From Burkholderiales bacterium Ga0077547 (GTDB lineage: Bacteria > Pseudomonadota > Gammaproteobacteria > Burkholderiales > Burkholderiaceae_C), in contig LNEY01000032.1 in assembly GCA_001464195.1 (NCBI GenBank), positions 62,001 through 126,000 on the forward strand: a DNA stretch of 64,000 nucleotides, read 5' to 3'. The notes under the pieces are model-generated. The model searched no databases, had not been told where the DNA came from, and was given only the letters and a program-made list of their open reading frames with translations. This document shows, piece by piece, positions 1-9,839 of the stretch. Positions within the stretch are counted from its first letter, which is position 1. Each line of letters starts with the position of its first letter. Both the position numbers and the translations under genes were made by a program.

Positions 1-172
1 GGTGTTGCAGCCGACGCTGGCCTACCAGCTGCGCGACCGCAAGCTGGCCAACTTGGCCGAGGTCGGAGCGCAGACCATCGTGTCAGCCAACGTCGGTTGC
101 ATCCAGCACCTGCAGTCTGGCACGGCGTCACCGGTGAGGCATTGGGTCGAGGTGCTCGACGAGGCCTTGTAG
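1..172 (+). CDS. glcF: Glycolate oxidase iron-sulfur subunit, C-terminal end (partial)
   Basis: Only the last 56 codons are in the window, read from base 2 to the TAG at 170-172. The peptide contains IVSANVGCIQHLQSG followed by PVRHWVEVLDE. This matches the end of GlcF, where the last CCG-domain cysteine sits in a TANIGC-type motif and a PVKHWIELV-type tail follows. GlcF is the Fe-S subunit of the GlcDEF glycolate oxidase, which turns glycolate into glyoxylate. The rest of the gene, and probably glcD/glcE, lies upstream of the window. The identification rests on this short stretch only. Confidence 0.75.
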   Translation, partial: VLQPTLAYQLRDRKLANLAEVGAQTIVSANVGCIQHLQSGTASPVRHWVEVLDEAL

Positions 173-182
173 GGCGGACGGG

Positions 183-792
183 TCAGCCGGCCTGGCGGCG
201 CCGCACGAAGCGGCCGATGGCGGCAACGCCCAGCAACATCATCAACCCCGTCGTGGGTTCGGGCTCGGGGCTGACCGACGGCGTGAAGCTGAACTGGCCG
301 TAGGCCAAGCCGGAGCCGGAGCTTTCGTCGTCGAAAACCAGCTTCGTGACACCGCTGAAGGCGCTGAAATCGACAAGGACAGGGTTGGGATCGGTGTCGA
401 CATCCAGCGGCGTGGCAAATTGCAGGCTGCGGAGCAGCGAACTGCCGGCATACGCAGAGATCGTGACGCTGTCACCAGCGTCAAAGCCGATCGCCTGCAA
501 GCGCAGCTGACTGACAGCGGTCGTGAAGGTGATCTGCAAGTCGCCGGTGCACGATGTGCTGACGGGCGTGGTGAATGCCGAACAGATGGAGCCACCATTG
601 CCGACGAAGTACTCGTTCGTGGTTCGTGTACAGCACCGTGCCGGTGCCGCTGATTTGCGCTTCCGGCAGGCTCGCCGAGGCACTGCCAGTGTTGCCGGAG
701 CTGAGCGACTCGAAATTCAAACTGGCTGCCGATGCAGACGCGCAGGCCAACGCGGTGGACAGCAGGATCGTGGCGGCGCGGAAGTGGGTCAT
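183..792 (-). pseudogene. PEP-CTERM exported protein gene broken by a frameshift
   Basis: The start codon at 792 opens a classic signal peptide (ILLSTALACASASA) and a mature region that runs in frame to about base 622. The remainder of the same protein continues in another frame down to the stop at 183. That second part ends with the PEP-CTERM sorting signal: PEPTTGL, a hydrophobic stretch, then RRRQ. The break falls exactly on a 7-bp tandem duplication. Removing one copy rejoins the frames as ...VLYTNEYFVG..., giving about 200 residues. PEP-CTERM proteins are exported and processed by an exosortase, and many belong to exopolysaccharide or biofilm matrices. The function of this one is unknown. 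The break could be a real mutation, a phase-variable state or a sequencing error. Confidence 0.75.
615..628. repeat. 7-bp tandem duplication GTTCGTG x2
   Basis: Two adjacent perfect copies of GTTCGTG (615-621 and 622-628) lie inside the PEP-CTERM gene. A 7-bp duplication shifts the frame by +1. This is the only change needed to explain why the signal-peptide half and the sorting-signal half are in different frames. Confidence 0.85.
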
Positions 793-896
793 GGAGAATG
801 ATTCAACCTAGGGTTATCGCGCATGGTCTATCGGGGGTGCTGGCGGGTCAACCCCCCGATTCCGGGGGGTCGCGTGCCAGATGCCACCGCAGTGCC

Positions 897-2081
897 TCAG
901 CGCTTCAGGTGCCGGTACACCGTGGTCTCGAAATCGACGAATCCGGGGTACGAGGACACATCCTGGAACGGCAGGATCTGCGAGCCCCAGTAGCCGCCGA
1001 TGCCGTTCTTGCGATCGATCCAGTAGAACAGGTTGGCGAGGCCGGCCCACATCAGCGAACCTGCCGGGCGGCCCGAGGGCGTGGGCTCCTCGTTGACCTG
1101 GAAGGTGTAGGCCCACGACTTCGCGAGGCCGGGGAAAAATTCGCCGGCGTTCGACAGCGACGGGATCGAGGTGATCCAGCCGCCGGACTTCAACGCACCC
1201 AGCCCGTTGCGCGACATCTGCTCGACCGTCTCGGGCTTCAGCACGCGGCCGTTCTGTCCGGCGCCGTCGTTCAAGATCATGCGGATGAACTTCATGTAAT
1301 CGGCCACCGTCGAGTACAGCCCGTGGCCACCCATGTCCATCTCGGGTGGCTGCGGCAGCACCAGATCCGGCAGCGGCGTCAGCTTGCCATCCATCGCGCG
1401 GTCGTGGATCACCGCGCGGCGGGCCTGCATCGAGGGCGTCATCACGAAGCCGGTGTCGCTCATGCCCAGCGGCGCCAGCACGCGTTCCTGCATCACCTCA
1501 CCCAGCCGCTTGCCACGCACCGCCTCGACCACCTTGCCGACCCAGTCGATGTTGACGCCGTAGCCCCACTGGCTGCCCGGGTCGAAGAGCAGGCAGGTCT
1601 TGATGGAGCCGTAGGTGCTGGACACCACCGACGGGATGCCTTTGGCGCCACGCAGCTTCAGGTCGTCGTGGCTGAAGAACTCGTAGCTGAAGCCGGCGGT
1701 GTGCAGCATCAGGTGGTCGATCGTGATGTCGTGCTTGGGGGCCCGCAGCTTCGGCTGGCCGTTGGCATCGAAGCCTTCGAGCACCTGGATCTCGGCGATC
1801 TCCGGCACGTACTTCTTGACCGGGTCGTCCAGGCGCACCTTGCCCTCCTCCACCAGCTGCATCAGCGTCGTGCCGGTGATGGCCTTGGTGGTCGAGAAGA
1901 TGGCCATCACCGAATCGGTGGTCATCGGCGCGTCGCCGCCCAAAGAACGGCGGCCGGCCGCGCCTTCGTAGAAGTTGCCCTGGCGGTCGGTGGCCATCGC
2001 GACCACGCCGGGCGCACCGCCCGCAGCGCCCACGGTGGTGGCCAACACTGCATCGGCGGCTTGCTTGAGTTTGTCGTTCAT
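897..2081 (-). CDS. Serine hydrolase of the beta-lactamase/DD-peptidase (class C-like) family
   Basis: A 394-residue protein with the SxxK catalytic motif STTK at residues 63-66 inside FSTTKAITG. The YxN-type motif appears as YGVN near residue 170, in a context typical of EstB/class C-type esterases. I chose the ATG at 2081 (MNDKLKQAAD) because a GGAGA ribosome binding site precedes it; an in-frame upstream start lacks one. No signal peptide is obvious, so the enzyme is probably cytoplasmic and more likely an esterase than a true beta-lactamase. The gene stands alone, divergent from rdgC. Substrate unknown. Confidence 0.85.
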   Translation of the reverse strand: MNDKLKQAADAVLATTVGAAGGAPGVVAMATDRQGNFYEGAAGRRSLGGDAPMTTDSVMAIFSTTKAITGTTLMQLVEEGKVRLDDPVKKYVPEIAEIQVLEGFDANGQPKLRAPKHDITIDHLMLHTAGFSYEFFSHDDLKLRGAKGIPSVVSSTYGSIKTCLLFDPGSQWGYGVNIDWVGKVVEAVRGKRLGEVMQERVLAPLGMSDTGFVMTPSMQARRAVIHDRAMDGKLTPLPDLVLPQPPEMDMGGHGLYSTVADYMKFIRMILNDGAGQNGRVLKPETVEQMSRNGLGALKSGGWITSIPSLSNAGEFFPGLAKSWAYTFQVNEEPTPSGRPAGSLMWAGLANLFYWIDRKNGIGGYWGSQILPFQDVSSYPGFVDFETTVYRHLKR

Positions 2082-2262
2082 CGGTGTCTCCGTGTTCCGC
2101 GGGCGTGGAAGATGCGGCTGACCGGCGTCGCCCTGGGGGCCGGAAAGCACCCCGGCACTCTAGAACATCGGAGCGCCTCCTGGCCCGTGGACAATCCCGC
2201 CTCTCCCGGCCCGCCGCTCAAGCTGCCGGCCGCTTCATGCAGCCCTGGAAAGAAGAACTCTC

Positions 2263-3228
2263 TTGTTCAAGAACCTGACGGTGTATCGCGTGGGCCCCGA
2301 ATGGCAGGCCACGCTCGCACAGATCGAAGAGGCCCTCACGGCAGCCCGTTTCACTGAATGTGGCGCCACGCAACCCCAGTCCCTGGGCTGGGTTGCCCCG
2401 CGCGGCACCGAGCACGCCCCGCTGGTCGAAGCCGTCGGTGGTCAATGGCTGATGATGCTGATGGTCGAGCGCAAGGCATTGCCGTCGGCCGTGGTCAAGC
2501 GCCGCACCGACGAGCTGGTGCAGCAGGTCGAGCAGGCCAGCGGGCGCAAGCCGGGCAAGAAGCAGACGAAGGAGCTGAAGGAGCAAGCCACTCTGGAACT
2601 GCTGCCCCTGGCCTTCACCAAGCGATCCACCGTGAAGGTGTGGATCGATGCGAAGCAGCGGCTCCTGATGGTCGATGCCAGCAGCCCGGCGCGCGCAGGC
2701 GAGGTGGTCACGCAGCTGATCAAGTCGCTCGACGGCCTGACCTTGACGCCGCTGCAGACCACCGAATTGGCCTCGGTCGCGATGTCCGACTGGCTGCTGA
2801 CCGGCGAGCCGCCCGCCGCGTTTTCGGTCGATCGCGAGTGCGAGCTGAAGTCCGAAGACGAGATGAAATCGGTGGTGCGTTATGCCCGCCATCCGCTGGA
2901 CATCGACGAGGTGCGCCAGCACATCGCCACTGGCAAGCGGCCGACGCGGCTGGCGCTGACCTGGCAGGGTCGGGTGTCCTTCGTGCTGACCGAGACCGGG
3001 CAGATCAAGAAGATCGACTTCCTCGACGTGGTGTTCGAAGGGCGGGTACGCAGCGACAAGGCCGACGATGCGTTCGATGCCGATGCGGCGATCGCCACCG
3101 GCGAGCTGGTGCAATTGATCCCGGACCTGATCGAGGCGCTCGGTGGCGAGCTGGACACCACCATGCCGCCCAGCGCTGCCACGGTGTCCGCCGAAGGCAC
3201 CGCCCGGGCCTTCACCCCGGTGGCTTGA
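2263..3228 (+). CDS. rdgC: Recombination-associated protein RdgC
   Basis: A 321-residue protein starting MFKNLTVYRV, the hallmark beginning of RdgC. The full family length is present, with the conserved LLPLAF segment and the DASSPARAGEVV region. RdgC is a ring-shaped, non-specific DNA-binding protein of the nucleoid that limits RecA loading and is found in beta- and gammaproteobacteria. The start is a TTG at 2263, preceded by GGAAAGAAG. The only nearby upstream ATG is out of frame. The 3' end overlaps the 3' end of glpD by 17 bp, in convergent arrangement. Confidence 0.93.
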   Translation: MFKNLTVYRVGPEWQATLAQIEEALTAARFTECGATQPQSLGWVAPRGTEHAPLVEAVGGQWLMMLMVERKALPSAVVKRRTDELVQQVEQASGRKPGKKQTKELKEQATLELLPLAFTKRSTVKVWIDAKQRLLMVDASSPARAGEVVTQLIKSLDGLTLTPLQTTELASVAMSDWLLTGEPPAAFSVDRECELKSEDEMKSVVRYARHPLDIDEVRQHIATGKRPTRLALTWQGRVSFVLTETGQIKKIDFLDVVFEGRVRSDKADDAFDADAAIATGELVQLIPDLIEALGGELDTTMPPSAATVSAEGTARAFTPVA

Positions 3229-4771
3229 GCGCAGTCTCCGGCGCACCCCAGTGCGCTTCGCACCAGTTCGCCACGGCGGCGCGCTGAGCGGGCGTCAGGT
3301 GCAGGCCCAGCTTGGTGCGGCGCCACAGCACGTCGGCGGCGGTGCGCGCCCATTCGTGGCGGTGCAGGCCGTGCAGCTCGGCTTCGAAGAGGCCGGGCGC
3401 GATTTCGAGGCCCAGCCCCTGCGGCGTGAACAACAGCTCAGTGCGTGACCCGTAGCTGCGAGCCCAGCGCTGCAGCACGGCGGCTGGCACATCGGGGTGT
3501 CGCACCGCCAGCGCGCGGACGAAGCGCGCAAAGTCAGTGTCGGGTCGATCGGCCGGGCCGATCGAGGCGCTGAGGTCACCGCCGGGTAGCATGGCGGTCT
3601 CGGTCCAGGCGCCGGCGGTGATGTTCAAGGGCGCGGTCAGCAGATCAGCCGCTTCTTCGGCCAATTTGCGAAACGTCGTCAGCTTGCCACCCCACACCGA
3701 CAGCAACGCTGGTCCTCGCGTGTCGAGCTCCAGTGCGTAGTCGCGCGTCACGGCGGCGGCATCGCCCGAGCCGTCTTCGAGCAGCGGTCGCACGCCGGCG
3801 TAGCTCCACACCACGTCGGCCGGGACGACGGGCCGCGCGAAGCAACGGCTGACCTGCTCGCACAGGTAGGCCACTTCGGCCGCGTCGATGCGTACCTCGC
3901 CGATGGTGCCGTGGTGCTCGACCTCGGTGGTGCCGATCAAGGTGAACTCGCCTTCATACGGAATCGCGAACACGACGCGGCGGTCGGGTGCCTGCAGCAG
4001 GTAGGCATGGTCGTGGTCGAACAGTTTGCGCACGACGATGTGGCTGCCCTTGACCAGCCGCAGCGGTCGCGGATGAGGCCGGTGCACGTGCTCGCCGAGA
4101 AACTGCGCGGCCCATGGGCCGGCCGCATTCACCAGCGCCCGCGCGCTGACGTGCCGCGTTTCGCCGACACCGCTGCGCAGGATGACCTCCCAGTGATCGG
4201 CGCCGCGCCGTGCGTCGATGCAGCGCCAACGCGTCAGCACCGTCGCGCCGCGCTCGGCCGCGTCGATCGCGTTCAGCACCACCAGCCGCGCGTCGTCGAC
4301 CCAGCCGTCGGAATAGATGAAGCCCTGCCTAAAGCGCGGCTGCAGCGGTGCACCCGCGGCATGCCTGCGCAGATCGACGCGGCGTGAGTCGGGCAGCCAG
4401 GCGCGGCGGGCCAGGTGGTCGTAGAGGAAGAGCCCCAGGCGGATCAGCCAGGCCGGGCGCACCGAAGCGTGGTCGGGGTCGTGCGGCATCACGAAGCGCA
4501 GCGGCCACATGAGGTGCGGCGCGCTGCGCATCAGGCGTTCACGCTCGGCCAGGGCCTTGCGCACCAGCGCGAACTCGCCGTGCTCCAGGTAGCGCAGCCC
4601 GCCGTGGATCAGCTTGGTCGACGACGACGAGGTGTGTGACGCCAGATCGTCTTGCTCGCACAGCAGCACCCGTTGGCCGCGGCCGGCCAGGTCGCGCGCG
4701 ATGCCGGTGCCATTGATCCCGCCGCCGACAACCAGCATATCGAATTCAGCGGGGCTTGGGGAGGCAGACAC
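3212..4771 (-). CDS. glpD: Aerobic glycerol-3-phosphate dehydrogenase
   Basis: This enzyme oxidises sn-glycerol-3-phosphate to dihydroxyacetone phosphate at the inner membrane and passes electrons to quinone through FAD. The N-terminus carries the FAD-binding motif [14 protein letters not shown] and then the family signature [15 protein letters not shown]. The length, about 519 residues from the GTG at 4771, fits the GlpD family. An ATG at 4807 is in frame, but it would leave only 12 bp to the divergent glpK start, so I prefer the GTG. Neither start has a strong ribosome binding site. The divergent pairing with glpK makes a glycerol catabolism locus. No glpF or glpR is seen here. Confidence 0.9.
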   Translation of the reverse strand: MSASPSPAEFDMLVVGGGINGTGIARDLAGRGQRVLLCEQDDLASHTSSSSTKLIHGGLRYLEHGEFALVRKALAERERLMRSAPHLMWPLRFVMPHDPDHASVRPAWLIRLGLFLYDHLARRAWLPDSRRVDLRRHAAGAPLQPRFRQGFIYSDGWVDDARLVVLNAIDAAERGATVLTRWRCIDARRGADHWEVILRSGVGETRHVSARALVNAAGPWAAQFLGEHVHRPHPRPLRLVKGSHIVVRKLFDHDHAYLLQAPDRRVVFAIPYEGEFTLIGTTEVEHHGTIGEVRIDAAEVAYLCEQVSRCFARPVVPADVVWSYAGVRPLLEDGSGDAAAVTRDYALELDTRGPALLSVWGGKLTTFRKLAEEAADLLTAPLNITAGAWTETAMLPGGDLSASIGPADRPDTDFARFVRALAVRHPDVPAAVLQRWARSYGSRTELLFTPQGLGLEIAPGLFEAELHGLHRHEWARTAADVLWRRTKLGLHLTPAQRAAVANWCEAHWGAPETALKPPG

Positions 4772-4819
4772 GGGTGCAGTTTGACGGATCTTCCCGATGC
4801 CGCACATGATCGGTTGGTC

Positions 4820-6334
4820 ATGGCTGCACCCACCCACCTCCTCGCGCTCGACCAGGGCACCTCCAGTTCACGCAGCATCGTCTTCGATCGCGGCGGGCGC
4901 ATCGTCGCGATGGCGCAGCGGGAGTTCAAGCAGATCTACCCGCAGCCCGGCTGGGTCGAGCACGACCCGCTCGAGTTGTGGGCCACGCAGTTGGCCACTG
5001 CGCGCGAGGCAATGGCCTCAGCCGGCCTCGCAGCGCGCGACATCGCGGCCATCGGCATCACCAACCAGCGTGAGACGACGGTGGTGTGGAACCGCCGCAC
5101 CGGCGAGCCCCTCCACAACGCCATCGTCTGGCAGGACCGCCGCACCACGGCGACCTGCGCCGCGCTGCGCGAGCGCGGGCTCGAAGACCTGTTCCGCCAG
5201 CGCACCGGGCTGCTGCTCGACCCTTATTTTTCAGGCACGAAGCTGAAGTGGATCCTCGACCAGGTGCCCGGCGCGCGCGCGGCCGCCGAGCGCGGTGAGC
5301 TGGCCTTCGGCACGGTCGACAGCTGGCTGCTGTGGCAGCTGACGCGCGATCAGACCGGTGCTGCGGTGCATGCCACCGACATCAGCAATGCCTCGCGCAC
5401 GCTGATGCTGAACGTGCACACCGGCCAGTGGGACGACGACTTGCTGCAGGCGCTGGAGGTGCCACGCGAGGTGCTGCCGTCGGTGTGCCCCTCCAGCCAC
5501 CGGTATGGCCACACCTCGGCGGCCCTGTTCGGCGCACCGATCGCGATCGGCGGTGTGGCCGGTGACCAGCAGAGCGCGCTGTTCGGCCAGGCTTGTTTCC
5601 GGGCCGGGCTGGCGAAGAACACCTACGGCACGGGCTGCTTCATGCTGATGCACACCGGCAGCGCCTGCCAGCTGTCGGCCCATGGCCTGGTCACCACCCG
5701 TGCGGCGCAGCCCGCCGCGGCGGCGCAGTTCGCGCTGGAAGGCAGTGTGTTCATCGGCGGCGCGGTGGTGCAGTGGCTGCGCGACGGCTTGCACGCCATC
5801 GACAAAAGTGCCGCGGTCCAGGCGTTGGCCGAGAGCGTGCCCGACAGTGGCGGCGTGATGTTCGTGCCGGCGTTCACCGGGCTCGGCGCACCTTACTGGC
5901 AGCCCGAGGCGCGTGGCGCGATCGTCGGGCTCTCACGCGGCAGCACCGTGGCGCACATCGCCCGCGCGGCGCTGGAGAGCATCGCCTTCCAGAGCGCCAC
6001 GCTGCTGCAGGCGATGAGCCGCGATGCGGTCGCCGCGGGCGGCGTGCCCGTGGCGGAGTTGCGGGTGGATGGCGGGGCGTGTGTGAACGACCTGCTGATG
6101 CAGTTCCAGGCCGACCTGCTGGGTGTTCCCGTGGTGCGCCCGCGGGTCATCGAAACCACCGCGCTGGGTGCGGCGTACCTGGCGGGCCTCAGCAGCGGCA
6201 TCTACGGCGGGCTGGAGGAGCTCAGTGCACTGTGGCAGGTCGAGCGCCGCTTCGAGCCCCGCATGCCGCGTGACCGCGTGGCCGAACTGATGGGCCACTG
6301 GGAGCACGCGGTGCGGCAGACGATGGCGTCCTAG
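4820..6334 (+). CDS. glpK: Glycerol kinase
   Basis: A 504-residue FGGY-family kinase that phosphorylates glycerol to glycerol-3-phosphate, the substrate of the divergently encoded GlpD. The N-terminal phosphate-binding motif DQGTSSSRS begins at residue 11. Further GlpK motifs are [17 protein letters not shown] and the C-terminal [17 protein letters not shown]. The ATG at 4820 gives the standard family length. The same frame is open upstream, but that part is antisense to glpD and unrelated to GlpK. Confidence 0.95.
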   Translation: MAAPTHLLALDQGTSSSRSIVFDRGGRIVAMAQREFKQIYPQPGWVEHDPLELWATQLATAREAMASAGLAARDIAAIGITNQRETTVVWNRRTGEPLHNAIVWQDRRTTATCAALRERGLEDLFRQRTGLLLDPYFSGTKLKWILDQVPGARAAAERGELAFGTVDSWLLWQLTRDQTGAAVHATDISNASRTLMLNVHTGQWDDDLLQALEVPREVLPSVCPSSHRYGHTSAALFGAPIAIGGVAGDQQSALFGQACFRAGLAKNTYGTGCFMLMHTGSACQLSAHGLVTTRAAQPAAAAQFALEGSVFIGGAVVQWLRDGLHAIDKSAAVQALAESVPDSGGVMFVPAFTGLGAPYWQPEARGAIVGLSRGSTVAHIARAALESIAFQSATLLQAMSRDAVAAGGVPVAELRVDGGACVNDLLMQFQADLLGVPVVRPRVIETTALGAAYLAGLSSGIYGGLEELSALWQVERRFEPRMPRDRVAELMGHWEHAVRQTMAS

Positions 6335-6338
6335 CGGC

Positions 6339-6914
6339 TTACTGCTTGATGGCTTCGATCTGGATCAGCAGCTTGATGTCGTCCGGAATGACCGGCAGAC
6401 CATAGGTCATGCCGAAGTCGGTGCGTTGGAGGGTGGTTTCAAAGTCACCACCGCAGACCTCACGCTTGAAGAATGGGCTGTCGTAGCAGTTGTAGTTGGT
6501 GGCAGTCAGCGTGACCGGTCGCGTCTTGCCCAGCAGCGTCAAGGTGCCACTGACCGATGTCACCTTGTCGCCATCGAAACTGAACTTGTCACCGACGAAC
6601 TTCGCGCTCGGAAATTCCTGGGCCTTCAGGAAGTTGTCGCCCTTCAGATGACTGTCGAACAGCGCCAACCCGGTGTTGATGGAGGTGGTGTCGATGGTGA
6701 TGTCGGCTTTGCCGGTCTTGGCGGCGCGGTCGAGGGTGATCGATCCATCCTTCTTGTCGAAGCGGCCGCGGTTGGTCGAGGTGCCGAAGTGGCGCGCTTC
6801 GAAGGTCACGTAGGTGTGTGTGGGATCGATCTTGTAAGTGGCGCTTTCGGCGTGAGCGAGACCGGTGCTGGCGAGCAAGGCGGCGGAGAGGGCGATCCAG
6901 GTGGGGGTGTTCAT
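6339..6914 (-). CDS. YceI-family periplasmic lipid-binding-type protein (first copy)
   Basis: A 191-residue exported protein. Its signal peptide ends near AHA (residues about 20-22), followed by YKIDPTHTYVTFEARHFGTS, the typical YceI opening. The family folds as a lipocalin-like barrel that binds polyisoprenoids. The downstream half carries the usual GTLTLLGKTRPVTL segment. It lies upstream of a second YceI gene and a cytochrome b561 in an order often seen for YceI/b561 clusters, though the first protein read in this strand direction is b561. Its 3' end sits 4 bp from the 3' end of glpK. Physiological role unproven. Confidence 0.88.
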   Translation of the reverse strand: MNTPTWIALSAALLASTGLAHAESATYKIDPTHTYVTFEARHFGTSTNRGRFDKKDGSITLDRAAKTGKADITIDTTSINTGLALFDSHLKGDNFLKAQEFPSAKFVGDKFSFDGDKVTSVSGTLTLLGKTRPVTLTATNYNCYDSPFFKREVCGGDFETTLQRTDFGMTYGLPVIPDDIKLLIQIEAIKQ

Positions 6915-6990
6915 GGGGTGATTCCGGTGGAGGGGTGTTGGAGGAAAAGGGGCACGAGGTGTCGCGAAGGCACGGTCGGGCGGGTGGAGG

Positions 6991-7560
6991 TCACAAACCG
7001 GTGACGCCGGTGAGCGTCAGCTTGAAGCGGACCTGCACCTCGTTGGCGACGACCGAGGTGTCCTTCCAGTCGCCATCACCGATCTTGAAGTCGAGTCGCT
7101 TCAGGGTGAAAGAGCCTGTGGCGGTGGTGAAGGTTCCCGACTGCGCCAGCAGCACGGGCACGGTCACCGGCTGGCTGCTGCCCTTGATGCTGAGCGTGCC
7201 AGCCACTTCGAGCTTGCCTGGTGCGACCTGCTTGACCAGCGTCGAAGTGAAGGTGGCCTTGGGAAACTTCCGGGTGTCGAACCAGTCGGGTTTGAGCAAC
7301 TCGGCCTCGGTCTCGGCCGTGCCGATGGTGGCGCTGCCGAGGTCGATCGTGAAGCTGATCTTGGAGGCCGGCACCTGCTTGGGATCGAACGCGATCTGCG
7401 CATCGAACTGGCGGAATTTGCCATCCACCGGCACACCCATCTGCCGGGTGAGGAAGGCCATCTCGCTTTGTGCCGGGACCAGATTCTGTTGGGCCTGCGT
7501 CGGCAAGGCCGTGAACAGCGCGGCCAGCGCGAGAGCGGTGGAGAGGGTGGACTTGCGCAT
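6991..7560 (-). CDS. YceI-family periplasmic protein (second copy)
   Basis: A 189-residue protein starting MRKSTLSTAL at 7560, with a clear AGGAG ribosome binding site and a signal peptide ending near TQAQQ. The mature part shows the YceI pattern (IDLGSATIG, GTLSIKGSSQPVTVPV, FKIGDGDW), but it lacks the HTYVTFEARH-type opening of its neighbour, so the two are diverged paralogues. It is transcribed with the cytochrome b561 gene upstream and the other yceI gene downstream, with 38-76 bp gaps, suggesting one transcription unit. Confidence 0.85.
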   Translation of the reverse strand: MRKSTLSTALALAALFTALPTQAQQNLVPAQSEMAFLTRQMGVPVDGKFRQFDAQIAFDPKQVPASKISFTIDLGSATIGTAETEAELLKPDWFDTRKFPKATFTSTLVKQVAPGKLEVAGTLSIKGSSQPVTVPVLLAQSGTFTTATGSFTLKRLDFKIGDGDWKDTSVVANEVQVRFKLTLTGVTGL

Positions 7561-7598
7561 GAAGGGGTGCTCCTGAGGTGGGTCGATGCGCGGGCGCA

Positions 7599-8147
7599 TC
7601 AGGGTCCGGCGCGACCCGGCCACATGCGGGCGATCAGCCCGTCACGATCGATGAAGTGGTGCTTGAGCGCCGCGGCCACATGCAGCGCGACGAGCGATAT
7701 CAGCGTCCACGCCAGCCAGCCGTGGACCGGCTTGATGGCCTCCGCCAGCGCCTTGTCGACGGGCAGCAGGTCGGGCAGCGGCAGCACGCCGAACCAGACG
7801 ATCGGAAAGCCCGCAGCCGAGCTGTAGGCCCAGCCCATCAGTGGTACCGCGAAGAACAGCAGGTACAGACCACCATGCGCCAGATGCGCGGCGCGCTGCT
7901 GCCAGGCCGGCATCGGTGCGTCGGCGGGCGGGCGGTGCGTCAGGCGCCAGAGCAGTCGCAAAGCAGACAGCGTCAAGATGGTCACGCCAGCCCACTTGTG
8001 CCAGTTGTAGAGCTTCACACGCTGTGGCGAGAACGGCAGGTCGGTCATGTACAGACCCAGGCCGAACGCGCCCAGGATGGCGAACGCCAGCAGCCAGTGC
8101 AGCGCGATGGCCGTCGAGGTGTAGCGGGTGGGGCGGGCGGGGTTCAT
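7599..8147 (-). CDS. Cytochrome b561 family di-haem membrane protein
   Basis: About 182 residues from the ATG at 8147 (MNPARPTRYT). It has four hydrophobic segments and the haem-ligand histidines expected for bacterial b561: ALHWLLAF in helix 1, YNWHKWAG in helix 2, and later AHGGLY and VHGWLAW, with LHVAAALKHHF near the end. These proteins shuttle electrons within the inner membrane and are often neighbours of YceI proteins, as here. An in-frame start at 8234 would add 29 residues without b561 character. Confidence 0.87.
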   Translation of the reverse strand: MNPARPTRYTSTAIALHWLLAFAILGAFGLGLYMTDLPFSPQRVKLYNWHKWAGVTILTLSALRLLWRLTHRPPADAPMPAWQQRAAHLAHGGLYLLFFAVPLMGWAYSSAAGFPIVWFGVLPLPDLLPVDKALAEAIKPVHGWLAWTLISLVALHVAAALKHHFIDRDGLIARMWPGRAGP

Positions 8148-8265
8148 GGCGGGAGCTGTGGCGTCGTTCAGTGGGGTGTACTGTAGGAGTCCCAAGCAGC
8201 GCAAGGTTTCATGGCGCTTGACGTGTGCGTTCAAAAATCATGAGGCCCCTCTAGACTGCAGCCCC

Positions 8266-9081
8266 ATGAGCCTGCACCGCCGTGCCCTGCTTCAGCTGGC
8301 TGCCGCTGCCGGGATGGCCGTGCCGGTGACCGCGCGGGCCGCACAGCGCCAGTCGTTGGCCGATCCGTTCCGCTTGGCGGTCGACGAGGCGCTGGTCGAG
8401 TCCGGGCTGGCAACGCACCTGCAGCGACGCTTCGGCCGCGACACCGGCGTGGCCATGCGGGTGCAGCCCGGCCCGGCGCGTGAGTTGCTGGAGGCACTCG
8501 GACGTGGTGAATACGACGGCGCGCTGCTCAACACGCCGCAGGCTGAGGAAGTGCTGGATCAACAGGGCCTGCTGCGTGGCCGGCAGCCCGTCGCCACGTC
8601 GGAGTTTCTGATCGTTGGGCCCACGCTGCTGCGCTCCGCCCTCGATGCGCTCGGCGCGCAAGCGCAGGTCGTGTCGGCTTTGTCGGCGCTGGCGAAAGCG
8701 GGTGCGCCGTTCATCGGCGCCAAGCCCGGCTCCGGCACGCATGAACTGGAGTCGGTCCTGTGGCGGGCCGCGAAAGTGGCTCCGCTGCCGCCTTGGTATC
8801 GGCCGTCAGCCAGCCGAGACGCACTGACGGCTGCGCGTGAAGGCCGAGGCTGCGCGCTGGTCGAGCGAGGCGTCTGGGCTGCGGCGTCGGCGGTGCTGCG
8901 GAAAGACCGCGAATTCGGCGTGCTGGTCGAGGGCGACCCGATGCTGCGGGTGCCGGTGCACCTGATGCGCGCCTTCCATCACGATCACCCGGCAGGCAAG
9001 CTGTTGGGGGATTGGTTGGCAAGCCGCGCGGGCCGACAGGCGATGGCCGCGCTGCCAGCGTACCGACCGCTGGCGCCCTGA
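8266..9081 (+). CDS. TupA-like substrate-binding protein (tungstate/molybdate-type)
   Basis: A 271-residue exported protein with a twin-arginine-like signal (HRRALLQL then a hydrophobic run ending ARA-A). The mature part aligns in order with TupA-type binding proteins: a YDGALLNTPQAEE segment, FLIVGPTLL, APFIGAKPGSGTHE and VLVEGDP. TupA delivers tungstate to the TupBC transporter in the periplasm. No tupB or tupC is adjacent, so this could be an orphan receptor or bind another oxyanion. It is divergent from the b561/YceI group. Confidence 0.7.
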   Translation: MSLHRRALLQLAAAAGMAVPVTARAAQRQSLADPFRLAVDEALVESGLATHLQRRFGRDTGVAMRVQPGPARELLEALGRGEYDGALLNTPQAEEVLDQQGLLRGRQPVATSEFLIVGPTLLRSALDALGAQAQVVSALSALAKAGAPFIGAKPGSGTHELESVLWRAAKVAPLPPWYRPSASRDALTAAREGRGCALVERGVWAAASAVLRKDREFGVLVEGDPMLRVPVHLMRAFHHDHPAGKLLGDWLASRAGRQAMAALPAYRPLAP

Positions 9082-9150
9082 GCCGGCCTGGAATGTGCAT
9101 GTCGCAGCCTCGCCAGTGGCCTGTCGCCTCCGCCTTGAGATTCCCACACC

Positions 9151-9726
9151 ATGCAAGTTCTCAGCACCAACATCGCCACCGCCCGCGAGATGACGATCGA
9201 TGGCCGAGAGGTCCTGACCGGTATCGTCAAGCGCAGCGTCAGCGGACCGATCGAGGCGCGTCCGCTGGGCCTGGCGGGTGACGAGCAGGCTGACCTGTCG
9301 GTGCACGGCGGCCTGAGCAAGGCGGTCTACGCCTACCCGATCGAGCACTATCCCTTCTGGCAGACGGTGCGCGCCCAGGCCAAGGTGGCCGCATGGAACG
9401 AGCCGCTGCCACACGGCTTCATGGGCGAGAACCTGACGATCAGCGGCCTGCTGGAGAACCAGGTCTGCATCGGCGACGTGCTGCGCTTCGCGAACTGCGA
9501 GCTGGCGGTCAGCGAGCCGCGCTTTCCGTGCTTCAAGTTCAACGCGGTGATGGGCTTCAACCAGGCCGCGAAGTTGATGGCGGCCAATGCCTGGTGCGGC
9601 TTCTACCTGGCGGTGCGTGTGCCCGGCACGGTGGCAGCGGGAGAAACTTTCGAACTGGTTCACGGCCCGCGCGAGGTCGGGATCACCGAGCTGTTCCGAT
9701 CGACGCTGGCGACGCCGAAGTCATGA
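9151..9726 (+). CDS. MOSC domain-containing protein (YiiM-like)
   Basis: A 191-residue soluble protein in which the MOSC domain fills most of the length. Visible family features are LGLAGDEQADLSVHGG near residue 50, the HGFMGENLTISG motif near residue 90, and the conserved cysteine in RFPCFKFN. MOSC proteins handle sulfur or molybdenum-cofactor-dependent N-hydroxylated substrates; E. coli YiiM reduces 6-hydroxylaminopurine. It follows the TupA-like gene by 69 bp, which would fit a shared Mo/W theme, but that link is inference. Confidence 0.85.
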   Translation: MQVLSTNIATAREMTIDGREVLTGIVKRSVSGPIEARPLGLAGDEQADLSVHGGLSKAVYAYPIEHYPFWQTVRAQAKVAAWNEPLPHGFMGENLTISGLLENQVCIGDVLRFANCELAVSEPRFPCFKFNAVMGFNQAAKLMAANAWCGFYLAVRVPGTVAAGETFELVHGPREVGITELFRSTLATPKS

Positions 9727-9839
9727 ACGTCACCACCTGCGTCCGTGCGCAGCCGCGTCACGGCGCGCTGCTAGAGTCGGTCGACGTTCACCCGCGGTGA
9801 CCGCCAGATGCAACCCCACCACACCACCGGGAGATGTCG

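Noticed and set aside
732..2357. A 541-codon open frame on the plus strand
   Set aside because: It is antisense to the serine hydrolase gene, has an arginine/histidine/glutamine-rich translation and no family motif. Long antisense frames are expected in DNA of this GC content.
4652..4819. Extended N-terminus for glycerol kinase
   Set aside because: The frame is open but the added residues are antisense to glpD and unlike any GlpK. The ATG at 4820 gives the standard protein.
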